DNA from: DASPJQ01 sp035299065
GTDB taxonomy: Bacteria > Bacteroidota > Bacteroidia > Flavobacteriales_D > UBA2798
Reading direction: 5' to 3'
NCBI GenBank assembly: GCA_035299065.1
Contig: DATGXI010000038.1
Coordinates: 47,494-111,493 of the forward strand
DNA length: 64,000 nucleotides
Shown: in pieces, positions 8,789-17,411 of the stretch
Numbering within the stretch: the first letter of the stretch is position 1
Layout of the letters: each line of letters opens with the position of its first letter
Notes under the pieces: model-generated
The model's input: the letters and a program-made list of their open reading frames with translations, nothing else
What the model was told of the DNA's origin: nothing
Database searches by the model: none
Program-made: the position numbers and the translations under genes

Positions 8789-10045
8789 ATGAGTACAAAC
8801 AATGTTCAAACCATAAAGCAGCGATTTGGCATCATTGGAAATCATGCGGCCTTAAACCGCGCCATTGATGTTGCTATTCAGGTTGCACCTACCGATTTAA
8901 CAGTTTTTGTTACAGGAGAAAGTGGAACCGGTAAAGAAATAATGCCCCAAATCATACACAATTTAAGTTCACGTAAACACGGTCAATACATTGCTGTAAA
9001 CTGCGGTGCCATTCCTGAAGGCACAATTGATTCAGAACTGTTCGGACATGAAAAAGGATCGTTTACGGGCGCAGTTGATTCCCGTAAAGGTTATTTTGAA
9101 GTAGCAAACGGGGGCACTATCTTTTTAGATGAAGTAGCCGAATTACCCCTGCAAACCCAGGTACGTTTATTGCGTGTATTGGAAACAGGCGAATTCATTA
9201 AGGTCGGTTCTTCTAAAGTAATCAAAACTGATGTTCGTATAATTGCCGCAACAAATGTGAATATTCCCGAAGCCATTCGCAAAGGAAAATTTCGTGAAGA
9301 CTTATTTTACCGCTTAAATACAGTTCCTATTTCCATTCCTGCATTACGTGAACGAAGAGACGATATTCATTTGCTGTTTCGCAAATTTGCCAATGATTTT
9401 GCAGAAAAATACCGGATGCCTGCCATTAAGCTGACCGATGAAGCCGTTGAAATGCTTACCATGTTCTCATGGCCGGGAAACATTCGCCAGTTAAAAAACA
9501 TTACTGAACAAATATCGGTTATTGAAAGCGAACGAAACATTGGCCCTGAGATTTTGGCAGTTTACCTTCCCAAAGAAAACAACACCGCCATGCCTGTGCA
9601 TTTATCATCGGGCGAAAGCGGCCAGGAATTCAGCGAGCGCGAGATACTTTACAAGGTTTTGTTTGACATGAAAAACGACCTTAATGATTTAAAAGGACTT
9701 GTTTTTGAGCTTATGCAAAATAATTCGGGTGCTATTAACGTTAGTACCGATAAGGCAGCATTGATAAACCGCCTGTTTAAGCCAAACGAAGCGTCTACAG
9801 CCGTTATTCATGCGCCTGTAAGCGAAGCGCCTGTAAAAGTAAATACACCCGTTACGTTTAAGCCTGACCAGGAAATTGACGATCATCAAGAAGTGGAGGA
9901 ATCATTATCGTTACAGGACCGTGAAGTTGAATTGATCAAGAAAGCCTTGTCAAAACACCGGAATAAACGCAAGTATGCAGCAAGGGAATTGGGAATCAGT
10001 GAAAGAACACTTTACCGCAAAATAAGAGAATTTGATATTAAATAA
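8789..10045 (+). CDS. Sigma-54-dependent transcriptional activator without a receiver domain
   Basis: 418 residues from ATG 8789. The AAA+ domain fills the N-terminal half: Walker A GESGTGKE (43-50), the sigma-54 contact loop as GSFTGA (90-95; usual form GAFTGA), Walker B 'GTIFLDEVAEL' (109-119) and a 'WPGNIRQL' motif. After a variable linker a Fis-type helix-turn-helix ends the protein ('ARELGISERTLYRKIREF'). There is no N-terminal receiver, PAS or GAF domain, so any control must act through the AAA+ core, the linker or protein amount. Target genes are not evident here. From memory the miaB - activator - lptE order recurs in Bacteroidota. The 224-nt gap before it (8565-8788) holds only AT-rich sequence. 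Confidence 0.9.
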   Translation: MSTNNVQTIKQRFGIIGNHAALNRAIDVAIQVAPTDLTVFVTGESGTGKEIMPQIIHNLSSRKHGQYIAVNCGAIPEGTIDSELFGHEKGSFTGAVDSRKGYFEVANGGTIFLDEVAELPLQTQVRLLRVLETGEFIKVGSSKVIKTDVRIIAATNVNIPEAIRKGKFREDLFYRLNTVPISIPALRERRDDIHLLFRKFANDFAEKYRMPAIKLTDEAVEMLTMFSWPGNIRQLKNITEQISVIESERNIGPEILAVYLPKENNTAMPVHLSSGESGQEFSEREILYKVLFDMKNDLNDLKGLVFELMQNNSGAINVSTDKAALINRLFKPNEASTAVIHAPVSEAPVKVNTPVTFKPDQEIDDHQEVEESLSLQDREVELIKKALSKHRNKRKYAARELGISERTLYRKIREFDIK

Positions 10046-10142
10046 GTTTGATTTCTGAAGTAAGAAGTAAGATTAAGCACAGATTGAAATACTATTCATT
10101 CCCGTGTACATCAAACCCAACTTCTGAATTCATAAATCAAAA
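10046..10142. repeat. Iteron-like repeat pair filling the activator-lptE gap
   Basis: Directly after the stop codon comes a GAAGTAA-type repetitive stretch that contains TTTGATTT (10047-10054). Its inverse AAATCAAA (10134-10141) lies just before lptE. This is the same layout as the other stop-adjacent repeats in the window, but with a poorly matched arm pair. Confidence 0.45.
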
Positions 10143-10151
10143 ACAAAAAAG

Positions 10152-10661
10152 ATGTTCCATCAACTGAAAATAGCGCTGATTTTGTTTTGCATAAGCAGTT
10201 GTGCAGGGTGTAAAATCGGGTATCATTTTAATGAAGCAACCATTCCGGTGGAAGCAAAAACAGCAACGGTAAATCTATTCGTGAACAATGCCCCGCTTGC
10301 CAGTCCTACCCTACCCTTAAAAATTACTGAGCGATTAAAGGACCTTATTATTTCGCAAAGCCGTTTGAACATTGCCCAGCAAAATGGCGATTTGGTTTTT
10401 ACCGGTATGATTACAGGGTACAACATAGCGCCTGTTGCCATACAGGCAAATGAAACCGCGGGATTGAATCGCCTTACCATTAGCATTTCGGTTACTTACG
10501 TAAATAAGTTTGACGAAAAAACAAATTTCACGCAAAACTTTACCCGCTTTGCCGATTATGATAGTTCACAGGAATTGTCTTCGGTTGAAGACCAGTTAAT
10601 GGATGAAATAAACAGGCAGCTGGTGCAAGATGTGTTTGACAGGGCGTTTAGTAACTGGTAA
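10152..10661 (+). CDS. lptE: LptE-like LPS-assembly lipoprotein
   Basis: 169 residues. A lipoprotein signal peptide leads to cysteines C17 and C20, either of which could be lipidated. The start of the mature protein ('KIGYHFNEATIP') and the overall length match the Bacteroidota LptE family. LptE plugs and assembles the LptD barrel that inserts LPS or lipooligosaccharide into the outer membrane. It follows the sigma-54 activator by 106 nt on the same strand. It converges with yicC across 29 nt, which hold a weak 6-7 bp AT-rich hairpin around 10665-10685 that I do not call a terminator. Confidence 0.85.
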   Translation: MFHQLKIALILFCISSCAGCKIGYHFNEATIPVEAKTATVNLFVNNAPLASPTLPLKITERLKDLIISQSRLNIAQQNGDLVFTGMITGYNIAPVAIQANETAGLNRLTISISVTYVNKFDEKTNFTQNFTRFADYDSSQELSSVEDQLMDEINRQLVQDVFDRAFSNW

Positions 10662-10690
10662 AGGAGAAATTCAAATATGGAAATTTCTTT

Positions 10691-11563
10691 CTAGAGTATA
10701 TTCAAACACTGCTCTTTTATTTTCTCTAAATCGTCTTTCATTTTCACCACCAGTTTCTGAATTTCGGCATGGTTGCATTTTGAACCGAGCGTATTTATTT
10801 CACGGCCCATTTCCTGCGAAATAAAACCAAGTTTGCGTCCTGGCATGGCTTCGGTTTCCATTGTCTTTAAGAAGTATTCGCAATGGCCGGTTAACCTAAC
10901 CTTTTCTTCATTAACATCGAGTTTTTCGAGGTAATAGATCAATTCCTGTTCAAAACGGTTCTTGTCAAAATTTTCTTTCAAACCAAGTTCATTCAGGTTT
11001 TTGATCAAACGATCCTTTACCGTTTGCATACGCTCAGCTTCATACTGGTTAACCGCTTTCAGGTTTGAAAGTATATTTCCTACCTGGGTTCGCATATCGG
11101 CCTCTAATTTTTTTCCTTCCTGTGCACGAAACTCTTTTAATTTATTGCACGCCTTATTAATTGAGTCAACTACCTGCTTCCATTCGTTTTCATCCAATTC
11201 CTGGCTGCCCGATGATATGGCTTCAGGAAAACGGAATATGCTTGCCAGTGTATCAGCTTCCACTTTATGACCCAGCTCATTGTATACTTCAAGTACCTGC
11301 GTATAATATTTTTTTACGGCCTCTTTATTTATCTCAAATGAAGCATCGCCTGTGCCCTGTATATTTATATAGGCATCAATTTTCCCGCGTTCCAGGTGCG
11401 CTGAAACCATGTTGCGTGCGTCCAATTCCTTTTCACGGTACTGCGATGGAAGTTTTAGGTTAAGGTCAATTCCTTTACTGTTAAGCGAACGTATTTCAAC
11501 GCTTATTGTTTTATTGCCAACCTGAATTTGTTCACGGCCGTAGCCGGTCATTGAGTGTATCAT
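10691..11563 (-). CDS. yicC: YicC-family endoribonuclease
   Basis: 290 residues, the usual family length. It opens with the hallmark 'MIHSMTGYGRE' and a 'EIRSLNSKG' motif, and ends with the conserved C-terminal domain ('GRKLGFISQEMGREINTLGSK'). YicC proteins are metal-dependent endoribonucleases; in Enterobacteria the protein affects stationary-phase survival and small-RNA turnover. The middle part (about 120-240) is helical and rich in charged residues. It stands alone on the minus strand; the next gene upstream on that strand ends 107 nt away. Confidence 0.93.
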   Translation of the reverse strand: MIHSMTGYGREQIQVGNKTISVEIRSLNSKGIDLNLKLPSQYREKELDARNMVSAHLERGKIDAYINIQGTGDASFEINKEAVKKYYTQVLEVYNELGHKVEADTLASIFRFPEAISSGSQELDENEWKQVVDSINKACNKLKEFRAQEGKKLEADMRTQVGNILSNLKAVNQYEAERMQTVKDRLIKNLNELGLKENFDKNRFEQELIYYLEKLDVNEEKVRLTGHCEYFLKTMETEAMPGRKLGFISQEMGREINTLGSKCNHAEIQKLVVKMKDDLEKIKEQCLNIL

Positions 11564-11584
11564 GCAGCTAAAGTAAGAAAATTA

Positions 11585-11617
11585 GTACAGAGTATAGAGA
11601 TGTGAGATGTGAGATAC
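11585..11617. repeat. Short GATGTGA tandem repeat
   Basis: Low-complexity tandem units (GATGTGA-GATGTGA, preceded by AGTATAGA) lie between yicC and the exporter gene. The unit composition resembles the other gene-boundary repeats here, but no inverted partner is obvious. Confidence 0.4.
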
Positions 11618-11670
11618 GGAACTTTAAACAATATGGGTTTTATTGAGCCAACCCGGTAAACAATAGGCAC

Positions 11671-12558
11671 CTAAGGCCTTTTATTGAGGGGGCCATATGA
11701 GATGAGGAATACGCCTGCAAATACACCCAGGGCACCGCTTGCCTGGTAAATGTTAAGCCCTCCCATGCCAAAAATAATTCCAAATATGGTGGCCAGCACG
11801 GGTTGCAAATAAATGTACGCACCCACTACCGATGAGCTCAGTGCTTTTAACGCGTAGGTATTTAAAAGATAAGCCAGGAACGTGGTTGCAATGATTACAT
11901 ACAAAAAATTAAACCATATGAGTGAATCAAACGCATTAACATTAATTTGACCAGCCTGGTAAATACCAATTGGGGTTGTGTATAGCGCACCAAATAAAAA
12001 CACCCATTTCATCACCGTAATTGTATGGTATTTCATCATGAGTGGTTTTGATAACACAAGAAAAATTCCCCATGACAATGCATTTGCCAAAATCATTAAG
12101 TCGCCTTCCATACTGCTCTCACCTTTTTTGCTTGCCCCGTAAAGAATAACCACTCCAGCGCCTGTAAAGCCCAGTACCATACCAATAATTTTAAATATGG
12201 TAAGGTTTTCGCGTTTCATGAAAACAGCAATAATTAAAACTAAAATGGGTGAAGTGAGCATCATGATGGATGCATTTATGGGTGATGTGCGGCTAAGCCC
12301 GTTTATGAATAACATTTGATTTGCAGCAACTCCAAAAAAAGCAAGCAAGGCACAAAACCAAACATCTTTTTTCTGCATTTTTTCACGAATAAATGACGCT
12401 GCAATAAAAAACAAAAACAAAGCCCCAAGCACACGGTATACCACCAAACCAAAGGGCAAAACATGTTCAGGTGTTACCTTTTTCATGATAACATAATTGG
12501 CCCCATAAATTAACATGGAACCAAATACACTTAAATGCGCCAGGGCTGTTTTGTTCAC
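11671..12558 (-). CDS. EamA/DMT-family inner-membrane transporter
   Basis: 295 residues with ten predicted membrane helices as two EamA repeats (about 5-145 and 150-290), the drug/metabolite transporter layout. The first helix contains 'SMLIYGANYVIMKKV' and the second repeat has 'WGIFLVLSKPLMMKY'. Family members export amino acids, purines or other metabolites; the substrate cannot be read from the sequence. The start is a GTG at 12556-12558; no ATG gives a full first helix. The 116 nt upstream contain nothing I can name. The neighbours do not suggest a pathway. Confidence 0.88.
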   Translation of the reverse strand: MNKTALAHLSVFGSMLIYGANYVIMKKVTPEHVLPFGLVVYRVLGALFLFFIAASFIREKMQKKDVWFCALLAFFGVAANQMLFINGLSRTSPINASIMMLTSPILVLIIAVFMKRENLTIFKIIGMVLGFTGAGVVILYGASKKGESSMEGDLMILANALSWGIFLVLSKPLMMKYHTITVMKWVFLFGALYTTPIGIYQAGQINVNAFDSLIWFNFLYVIIATTFLAYLLNTYALKALSSSVVGAYIYLQPVLATIFGIIFGMGGLNIYQASGALGVFAGVFLISYGPLNKRP

Positions 12559-12674
12559 TTACAGGATTATTTGTTGGATATATTGCTGGTTTTAATGTGC
12601 ATGAATGGGAAGCATTTGTTTTGACTGGAGCAGGGAATTGGCCTCAAGGATAAAACTTAAGAAACCGGGCTGTT

Positions 12675-13034
12675 TCACTTGCTTTTTATGGCTTTAGCGG
12701 CTTCTTCAAGTACCTTTTTGGTGTTCCCCACAAAAATATTACCGTCAACCAATATAACAGGTCGTTTTAAAAAGGTGTATTCCTGCAAAATGTACTTCTT
12801 GTAGTCGCTTTCGCTCAATGTCATCTCATTTAAACCCATTGCCCTGTATTTCAAGGCTACACGACTAAAAAGCGACTCATAAGAACCTGTTAGTTTTTTC
12901 ATTTCATCAAGCTGTTTGGCTGTAATGGGCTCGGTTTTTATGTCCTGTAACTCAAAGTTCTTAGCCGTAATTTTGAGATCTTTCATAATACGGGCACAGG
13001 TTGAACAGGTGCTTAGATAATAGATTTTTCGCAT
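12675..13034 (-). CDS. ArsC/Spx-like thioredoxin-fold protein
   Basis: 119 residues with the ArsC fold: an N-terminal 'YYLSTCSTCARIMKDL' (CxxC near residues 10-13) and a C-terminal 'FLKRPVILVDGNIFVGN' strand-loop. Arsenate reductases of this family use the first cysteine with glutaredoxin or glutathione; Spx-type relatives instead bind RNA polymerase. No arsenic genes lie nearby, so the substrate is unknown and arsenate reduction is only one option. It is divergent from the Cys/Met enzyme gene across 117 nt. Confidence 0.82.
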   Translation of the reverse strand: MRKIYYLSTCSTCARIMKDLKITAKNFELQDIKTEPITAKQLDEMKKLTGSYESLFSRVALKYRAMGLNEMTLSESDYKKYILQEYTFLKRPVILVDGNIFVGNTKKVLEEAAKAIKSK

Positions 13035-13151
13035 AATAAATCCTAATAATTCCCTGTAAATGTAGTAAAATGATTTTCTTTGTATCCGTTAGCTCAAAAG
13101 TTAATTGCTTTTAAAGAGGAATTGTTAAACACAAAGTGTTTCTAAAAAACA

Positions 13152-14303
13152 ATGGGTAATTCATCACATAAATTTGGCACAAAAGCCATTCACGCAGGCC
13201 AGGAGCCTGATCCTTCAACCGGGGCCATAATGCCTCCTATTTACCAAACATCAACTTACGTGCAGGAGTCCCCTGGGAAACATAAAGGTTTTGCCTATGC
13301 CCGTGGGAAAAACCCAACACGTTCGGCCCTGGAAAGAAATATTGCTGCATTGGAAAACGCAAAATACGGATTGTGTTTTTCAAGTGGCATGGGATCAATG
13401 GATGCTGTAATTAAATTATTGTTACCAGGCGATGAAGTAATAACCGGTGACGATTTATACGGTGGCTCATACCGCATGTTCACCAAGATTTTTGAACCTA
13501 TGGGAATTAAATTCCATTTCATCAATCTTACCGATACAAAAAACATTGAAAAACACATTAACGCCAAAACAAAACTTATTTGGATTGAAACACCTACCAA
13601 TCCAACCATGCAGATTGTAGATATTGCTGCCTGTGCCGAAATTGCAAAGAAAAACAACTGTATGCTGGGGGTTGACAATACGTTTGCATCACCTTATTTA
13701 CAAAACCCACTTGACCTGGGCGCAACCATTGTTATGCATTCAGTAACCAAATATTTGGGTGGACACAGTGATGTAGTGATGGGTGCTTTGTGTTTGAACG
13801 ATGATAAAATTTACGAACGTTTGGCGTTTATTCATAATTCATGTGGCGCTACGCCCGGGCCAATGGATAGTTTTTTGGTGTTGCGTGGTATTAAAACCCT
13901 GCACTTACGCATGGAAAGGCACTGCGCCAATGGAAAACAAATAGCACATTTTTTAAAAACACATCCTAAAATTGAAAAAGTTTACTGGCCAGGATTTGAA
14001 GATCACCCAAACCATGCCATTGCCAAAAAACAAATGAAGGATTTTGGCGGAATGGTTTCCTTTGTGTACAAAGGCACAACCGAGCAAGCATTTAAAATGG
14101 CTTCGAGTGTAAAGGTATTTTCGCTGGCTGAATCGTTGGGAGGAGTTGAATCGCTAATCAATCATCCGGCAACCATGACGCATGCATCCATTCCAAAAGC
14201 GGAACGTGAGCGTGTTGGTGTAGTTGATAATTTATTGCGTTTAAGTGTGGGCGTTGAAGATGTGGAAGATTTGATTGAAGATTTAAAACAGGCGTTAGGA
14301 TAA
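13152..14303 (+). CDS. Cys/Met-metabolism PLP enzyme (cystathionine gamma-synthase or gamma-lyase type)
   Basis: 383 residues of the trans-sulfuration family. The PLP lysine is K200 in 'HSVTKYLGGHSD'. Other family motifs are 'YARGKNPTRSALE' (about 49-61), 'SSGMGSMDAV' and the C-terminal 'SLGGVESLINHPATMTHASIP' that binds the substrate carboxylate. The group includes cystathionine gamma-synthase (methionine synthesis) and gamma-lyase (cysteine production), which sequence alone separates poorly; the name metB/metC is therefore left open. It is followed by a repeat-bounded gap and then by sugar-nucleotide genes of unrelated function, so it is probably its own transcription unit. Confidence 0.92.
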   Translation: MGNSSHKFGTKAIHAGQEPDPSTGAIMPPIYQTSTYVQESPGKHKGFAYARGKNPTRSALERNIAALENAKYGLCFSSGMGSMDAVIKLLLPGDEVITGDDLYGGSYRMFTKIFEPMGIKFHFINLTDTKNIEKHINAKTKLIWIETPTNPTMQIVDIAACAEIAKKNNCMLGVDNTFASPYLQNPLDLGATIVMHSVTKYLGGHSDVVMGALCLNDDKIYERLAFIHNSCGATPGPMDSFLVLRGIKTLHLRMERHCANGKQIAHFLKTHPKIEKVYWPGFEDHPNHAIAKKQMKDFGGMVSFVYKGTTEQAFKMASSVKVFSLAESLGGVESLINHPATMTHASIPKAERERVGVVDNLLRLSVGVEDVEDLIEDLKQALG

Positions 14304-14304
14304 C

Positions 14305-14443
14305 AGCCACAGATTTCACAGATTAGCACAGATTAACTTCAATTCACAAGTGTTTTCCGGGAAATCAGAGGCAAAAAATAAAATTAAACCATCGGTTTTG
14401 CTAAGACAAAAAGTAACTGTGTCAATCTGTGAAATCTGTGGCT
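14305..14443. repeat. Intergenic element bounded by 20-bp perfect inverted repeats of ACAGATT iterons
   Basis: The arms at 14305-14324 and 14424-14443 are perfect 20-bp inverted copies built from ACAGATT units spaced 9-10 nt apart. The left arm begins one base after the upstream stop codon and the right arm ends 21 nt before the next start. The core of about 100 nt has no ORF. A related ACAGATT array lies at 37204-37239. Confidence 0.85.
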
Positions 14444-14464
14444 AAAAAAGAATAAGAAGAATTT

Positions 14465-15601
14465 ATGGTTGCACAAAAAATACAAATGGTTGACCTGATT
14501 GGTCAATACGAAAAAATTCAAAGCGAAATTGATAACGCAGTGTTGAATGTTATTCGTTCATCGGCATACATCAATGGGCCTGAAGTAAAAGAATTTCAAA
14601 AAGAACTGGAAGCTTACCTTGGCGTAAAACATGTTATACCCTGTGCAAATGGCACCGATGCCTTGCAAATTGCCATGATGGCTTTAAACCTTCAACCGGG
14701 TGACGAAGTTATTACTGCCAGTTTTACCTATGTTGCAACTGCCGAAGTAATTGCCTTGTTGAAACTGAAACCTGTTTTAGTTGATGTTTATCCAGATACG
14801 TTTGATATTGATGTAAAAGCCATGGAAGCGGCCATTACACCAAAAACAAAAGCCATAGTTCCTGTGCATTTATTTGGACAATGCGCCAACATGGAAGCCA
14901 TTATGGAAGTGGCTAAAAAACATAACTTATTTGTAATTGAAGACACGGCTCAAGCCATTGGATCAACCTATACATTCAGCAACGGCAAAAAACAAAAAGC
15001 AGGTACAATTGGTACAATTGGTTGCACTTCTTTTTTTCCTTCAAAAAATTTAGGCTGTTTTGGCGATGGTGGTGCCATTTTTACCAATGACGATGAGCTG
15101 GCAAAAAAATTACGCATGATTGCCAACCACGGCCAAAGTGTACAATACGTACACGATGAAATTGGTGTAAATAGTCGCTTAGACAGTATACAGGCCGCCA
15201 TTTTACGCATTAAATTGCGTCATTTGGATGAATATGCCAAAGCACGTAACTTTGCCGCATCATATTACGACAAGGCTTTTGCCAATCATCCAAAAATCAC
15301 ACCACCGGTACGCACAAAAAATTCAGACCATGTATTTCACCAATACACGTTAAAATTAAATGGCGTTGACAGGCAAGGCTTGCGCGATTTCCTGGCTGAA
15401 AAAGGAATTCCGAGCATGATTTATTACCCAATTCCTTTGCACATGCAAAAAGCGTATACCGATGCACGATACAAACCAGGCATGTTCCCCGTAACCGAAA
15501 AATTATGTGATTGTGTAATATCGTTCCCGATACATACGGAATTGAATGAAGACACGTTGAAGTTTATAACAGATAACGTAAAGGAATATCTTGCAAAATA
15601 G
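14465..15601 (+). CDS. DegT/DnrJ/EryC1/StrS sugar aminotransferase
   Basis: 378 residues, type I PLP fold. The PLP lysine is K194 in 'SFFPSKNLGCFGDGGA'; 'CANGTDALQIAM' (60-71) and 'VIEDTAQAIGS' (157-167) are also typical. Family enzymes move an amino group onto a keto-sugar nucleotide, often a UDP-3-keto-glucuronate or 4-keto-6-deoxy sugar, for LPS O-antigen or capsule. The next gene makes UDP-glucuronate (or a related uronate), which would fit a WbpE-like role on a uronic acid derivative; that link is inference. The gap to that gene is 100 nt. Confidence 0.9.
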   Translation: MVAQKIQMVDLIGQYEKIQSEIDNAVLNVIRSSAYINGPEVKEFQKELEAYLGVKHVIPCANGTDALQIAMMALNLQPGDEVITASFTYVATAEVIALLKLKPVLVDVYPDTFDIDVKAMEAAITPKTKAIVPVHLFGQCANMEAIMEVAKKHNLFVIEDTAQAIGSTYTFSNGKKQKAGTIGTIGCTSFFPSKNLGCFGDGGAIFTNDDELAKKLRMIANHGQSVQYVHDEIGVNSRLDSIQAAILRIKLRHLDEYAKARNFAASYYDKAFANHPKITPPVRTKNSDHVFHQYTLKLNGVDRQGLRDFLAEKGIPSMIYYPIPLHMQKAYTDARYKPGMFPVTEKLCDCVISFPIHTELNEDTLKFITDNVKEYLAK

Positions 15602-15701
15602 TACTGAGCAGCTAGATTTAAGTATGAATGTGCAGCGCAAAAAAAGCACAAAGAAATTAATAAACAGAAACGAGAATAACGAATTAAATTAAAGATAACC
15701 T

Positions 15702-17009
15702 ATGAAAATTGCAGTTGTTGGGACCGGGTACGTGGGATTAGTTACAGGAACCTGTTTTGCTGAAACAGGAAATGATGTTATGTGCGTTGACATTGACGCA
15801 AACAAAGTTGAACGCATGAAAAACGGTGAGGTTCCCATTTACGAACCACACCTGGATGTTTTATTTGAGCGTAACATAAAACAAGGGCGTTTAAAATTTA
15901 CAACCAACCTGAAAGAAGCCATTGACACGGCAAAAATTATTTTTCTTGCCTTACCCACTCCTCCGGGCGAAGACGGTTCGGCTGATTTATCCTACATTCT
16001 TGGCGTTGCCGAAGAACTTGGAAAAATAATTACCGAATACAAAGTTATTATTGATAAAAGTACCGTACCGGTTGGCACAGCTGATTTGGTAAAGCAAAAA
16101 GTAGCTGAACATGCACAGGTTGATTTTGACATTGTGTCAAACCCTGAATTTTTACGCGAAGGTTTTGCTGTTGATGATTTTTTAAAACCCGATCGCGTTG
16201 TGATTGGTACCAGCAGTGCAAAAGCGCGTACCCTTATGGAAGAACTGTACAAACCATTCGTACGCCAGGGAAATCCAATCATAATCATGGACGAAAAATC
16301 GGCTGAACTCACAAAATATGCGGCCAATGCATTTTTGGCAACCAAAATTACTTTCATGAATGAAATTGCCAACTTTTGCGAAAAAGTAGGTGCTGATGTG
16401 GACATGGTACGCATTGGTATTGGAAGTGACTCACGCATTGGCAAACGTTTTTTATTCCCGGGCATTGGTTACGGTGGAAGTTGTTTCCCGAAAGACGTGA
16501 AAGCATTGGCAAAATCAGGAAAAGAGGCAGGATATAGTTTCAGAATTATTGAAAGCGTAATGAGTGTGAATGAAGAACAAAAATTGCGTTTATACCACAA
16601 AGTAAAAGAACATTATAAAAACGATATACGAGGTAAAACATTTGCGCTTTGGGGCCTGGCATTTAAGCCCGATACCGATGATATTCGTGAGGCTCCTGCA
16701 TTATACGTGATTGAGGAATTGCTGAAAGAGGGCGCCAAAATTCGTGCGTTTGATCCCGAGGCTATGGAAAACGTGAAAAAGATTTTTGGTGATAAGGTTT
16801 ATTTTGCCAATGACCAGTATGATGCCCTAACAGGTGCCGACTCATTGTTGATTGCAACCGAGTGGGCTGTTTTCAGGACACCTGACTTTGAAAAAATTGA
16901 AGGAAGCCTGAAAGCAAAAGTGATTTTTGACGGACGGAATCTTTACGAGCTGAAGCAAATGCGTGATCATGATTTTACGTATTACTCGATTGGCAGGGAA
17001 ACGGTTTAG
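15702..17009 (+). CDS. ugd: UDP-glucose/GDP-mannose dehydrogenase family, probably UDP-glucose 6-dehydrogenase
   Basis: 435 residues. The N-terminal Rossmann site is 'VVGTGYVGLVTGTCFAE'; catalytic C261 lies in 'GYGGSCFPKDVKAL', with 'NPEFLREG' (147-154) and the C-terminal 'GLAFKPDTDDIREAP' motif. It oxidises the sugar 6-hydroxyl twice with NAD to give a uronate. Length and motifs fit UDP-glucose dehydrogenase best, but a UDP-N-acetylglucosamine or mannose enzyme of the same family cannot be ruled out. It probably works with the upstream aminotransferase in surface polysaccharide synthesis. A dispersed repeat starts two bases after its stop codon. Confidence 0.93.
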   Translation: MKIAVVGTGYVGLVTGTCFAETGNDVMCVDIDANKVERMKNGEVPIYEPHLDVLFERNIKQGRLKFTTNLKEAIDTAKIIFLALPTPPGEDGSADLSYILGVAEELGKIITEYKVIIDKSTVPVGTADLVKQKVAEHAQVDFDIVSNPEFLREGFAVDDFLKPDRVVIGTSSAKARTLMEELYKPFVRQGNPIIIMDEKSAELTKYAANAFLATKITFMNEIANFCEKVGADVDMVRIGIGSDSRIGKRFLFPGIGYGGSCFPKDVKALAKSGKEAGYSFRIIESVMSVNEEQKLRLYHKVKEHYKNDIRGKTFALWGLAFKPDTDDIREAPALYVIEELLKEGAKIRAFDPEAMENVKKIFGDKVYFANDQYDALTGADSLLIATEWAVFRTPDFEKIEGSLKAKVIFDGRNLYELKQMRDHDFTYYSIGRETV

Positions 17010-17010
17010 T

Positions 17011-17048
17011 TAATTAGCAAATTCGGGAATTAGCAGATTAGCAAATGA
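17011..17048 (+). repeat. TTAGCAAATTCGGGAA repeat, copy 1 (after ugd stop)
   Basis: The 25-bp core starting TAATTAGC is identical to copy 3 (32423-32452) and its first 20 bp match copy 2 (17980-17999, inverted). It starts one base after the ugd stop and continues into a second partial unit that ends AAATGAA. Confidence 0.85.
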
Positions 17049-17123
17049 AGCGGAACGTTTCAAGCAAACGGTTTTGACTTTTTGAGGAACCTTTTTTAAC
17101 TGACAGATTTTATTGGCCGCCTG

Positions 17124-17216
17124 TTCAACAGTAAAATGCGCTCCTGAGCAAGCCGCAGTAAATCCTTCTTCAATTTTAATTTTAAGCGCAGCGAAGGATC
17201 TCATTTTACTGTTGAA
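17124..17216. repeat. 15-bp inverted repeat enclosing a GCGCAGCGAAGGATCTC motif
   Basis: TTCAACAGTAAAATG at 17124-17138 is the exact inverse of 17202-17216. The right arm overlaps the motif GCGCAGCGAAGGATCTC, which I know as a common dispersed intergenic sequence in many bacterial genomes. The 63-nt core shows no gene. Confidence 0.75.
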
Positions 17217-17309
17217 TACCGGGCTTTCGTAAGTAGTCCTCGTTCCTGCGGGCTACTTTACTCAATCCCTGGCAGAGTTTACAGCAAGAACTAGGATTTT
17301 TGTTATGTG

Positions 17310-17377
17310 CGACCTACCCTGAGGTCGAAAAACGCTACTGGAACTTTGTGTTATAGGATGCGACCCCGCTGGGGTCG
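17310..17377. repeat. Two related CGACC hairpins in direct order
   Basis: Hairpin 1 pairs CGACCT (17310-17315) with AGGTCG (17322-17327). Hairpin 2 pairs CGACCCC (17361-17367) with GGGGTCG (17371-17377) around a 3-nt loop. Both are preceded by TGTG or GATG, so they look like two diverged copies of one REP-like unit about 50 nt apart. Confidence 0.7.
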
Positions 17378-17411
17378 GAACCCTGCAGCTTAAGGTTACT
17401 TTATCTATTTA

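Larger units (their letters stand above)
17010..17411. other. Gene-free, repeat-packed stretch
   Basis: 402 nt with no credible gene. It contains the copy-1 repeat, an inverted repeat (15 bp, 17124-17138 with 17202-17216), a 'GCGCAGCGAAGGATCTC' dispersed motif (17186-17202) and a hairpin pair (17310-17377). A 64-codon reading frame on the minus strand is formed by these repeats and I do not accept it as a gene. Confidence 0.7.

Noticed and set aside
10662..10690. Hairpin between lptE and yicC
   Set aside because: The stem is only 6-7 AT pairs; not enough to call a terminator.
17010..17204. 64-codon open frame on the minus strand ('MRSFAALKIKIEEG...')
   Set aside because: It is made of a dispersed repeat and inverted-repeat arms; such frames recur wherever that repeat occurs.
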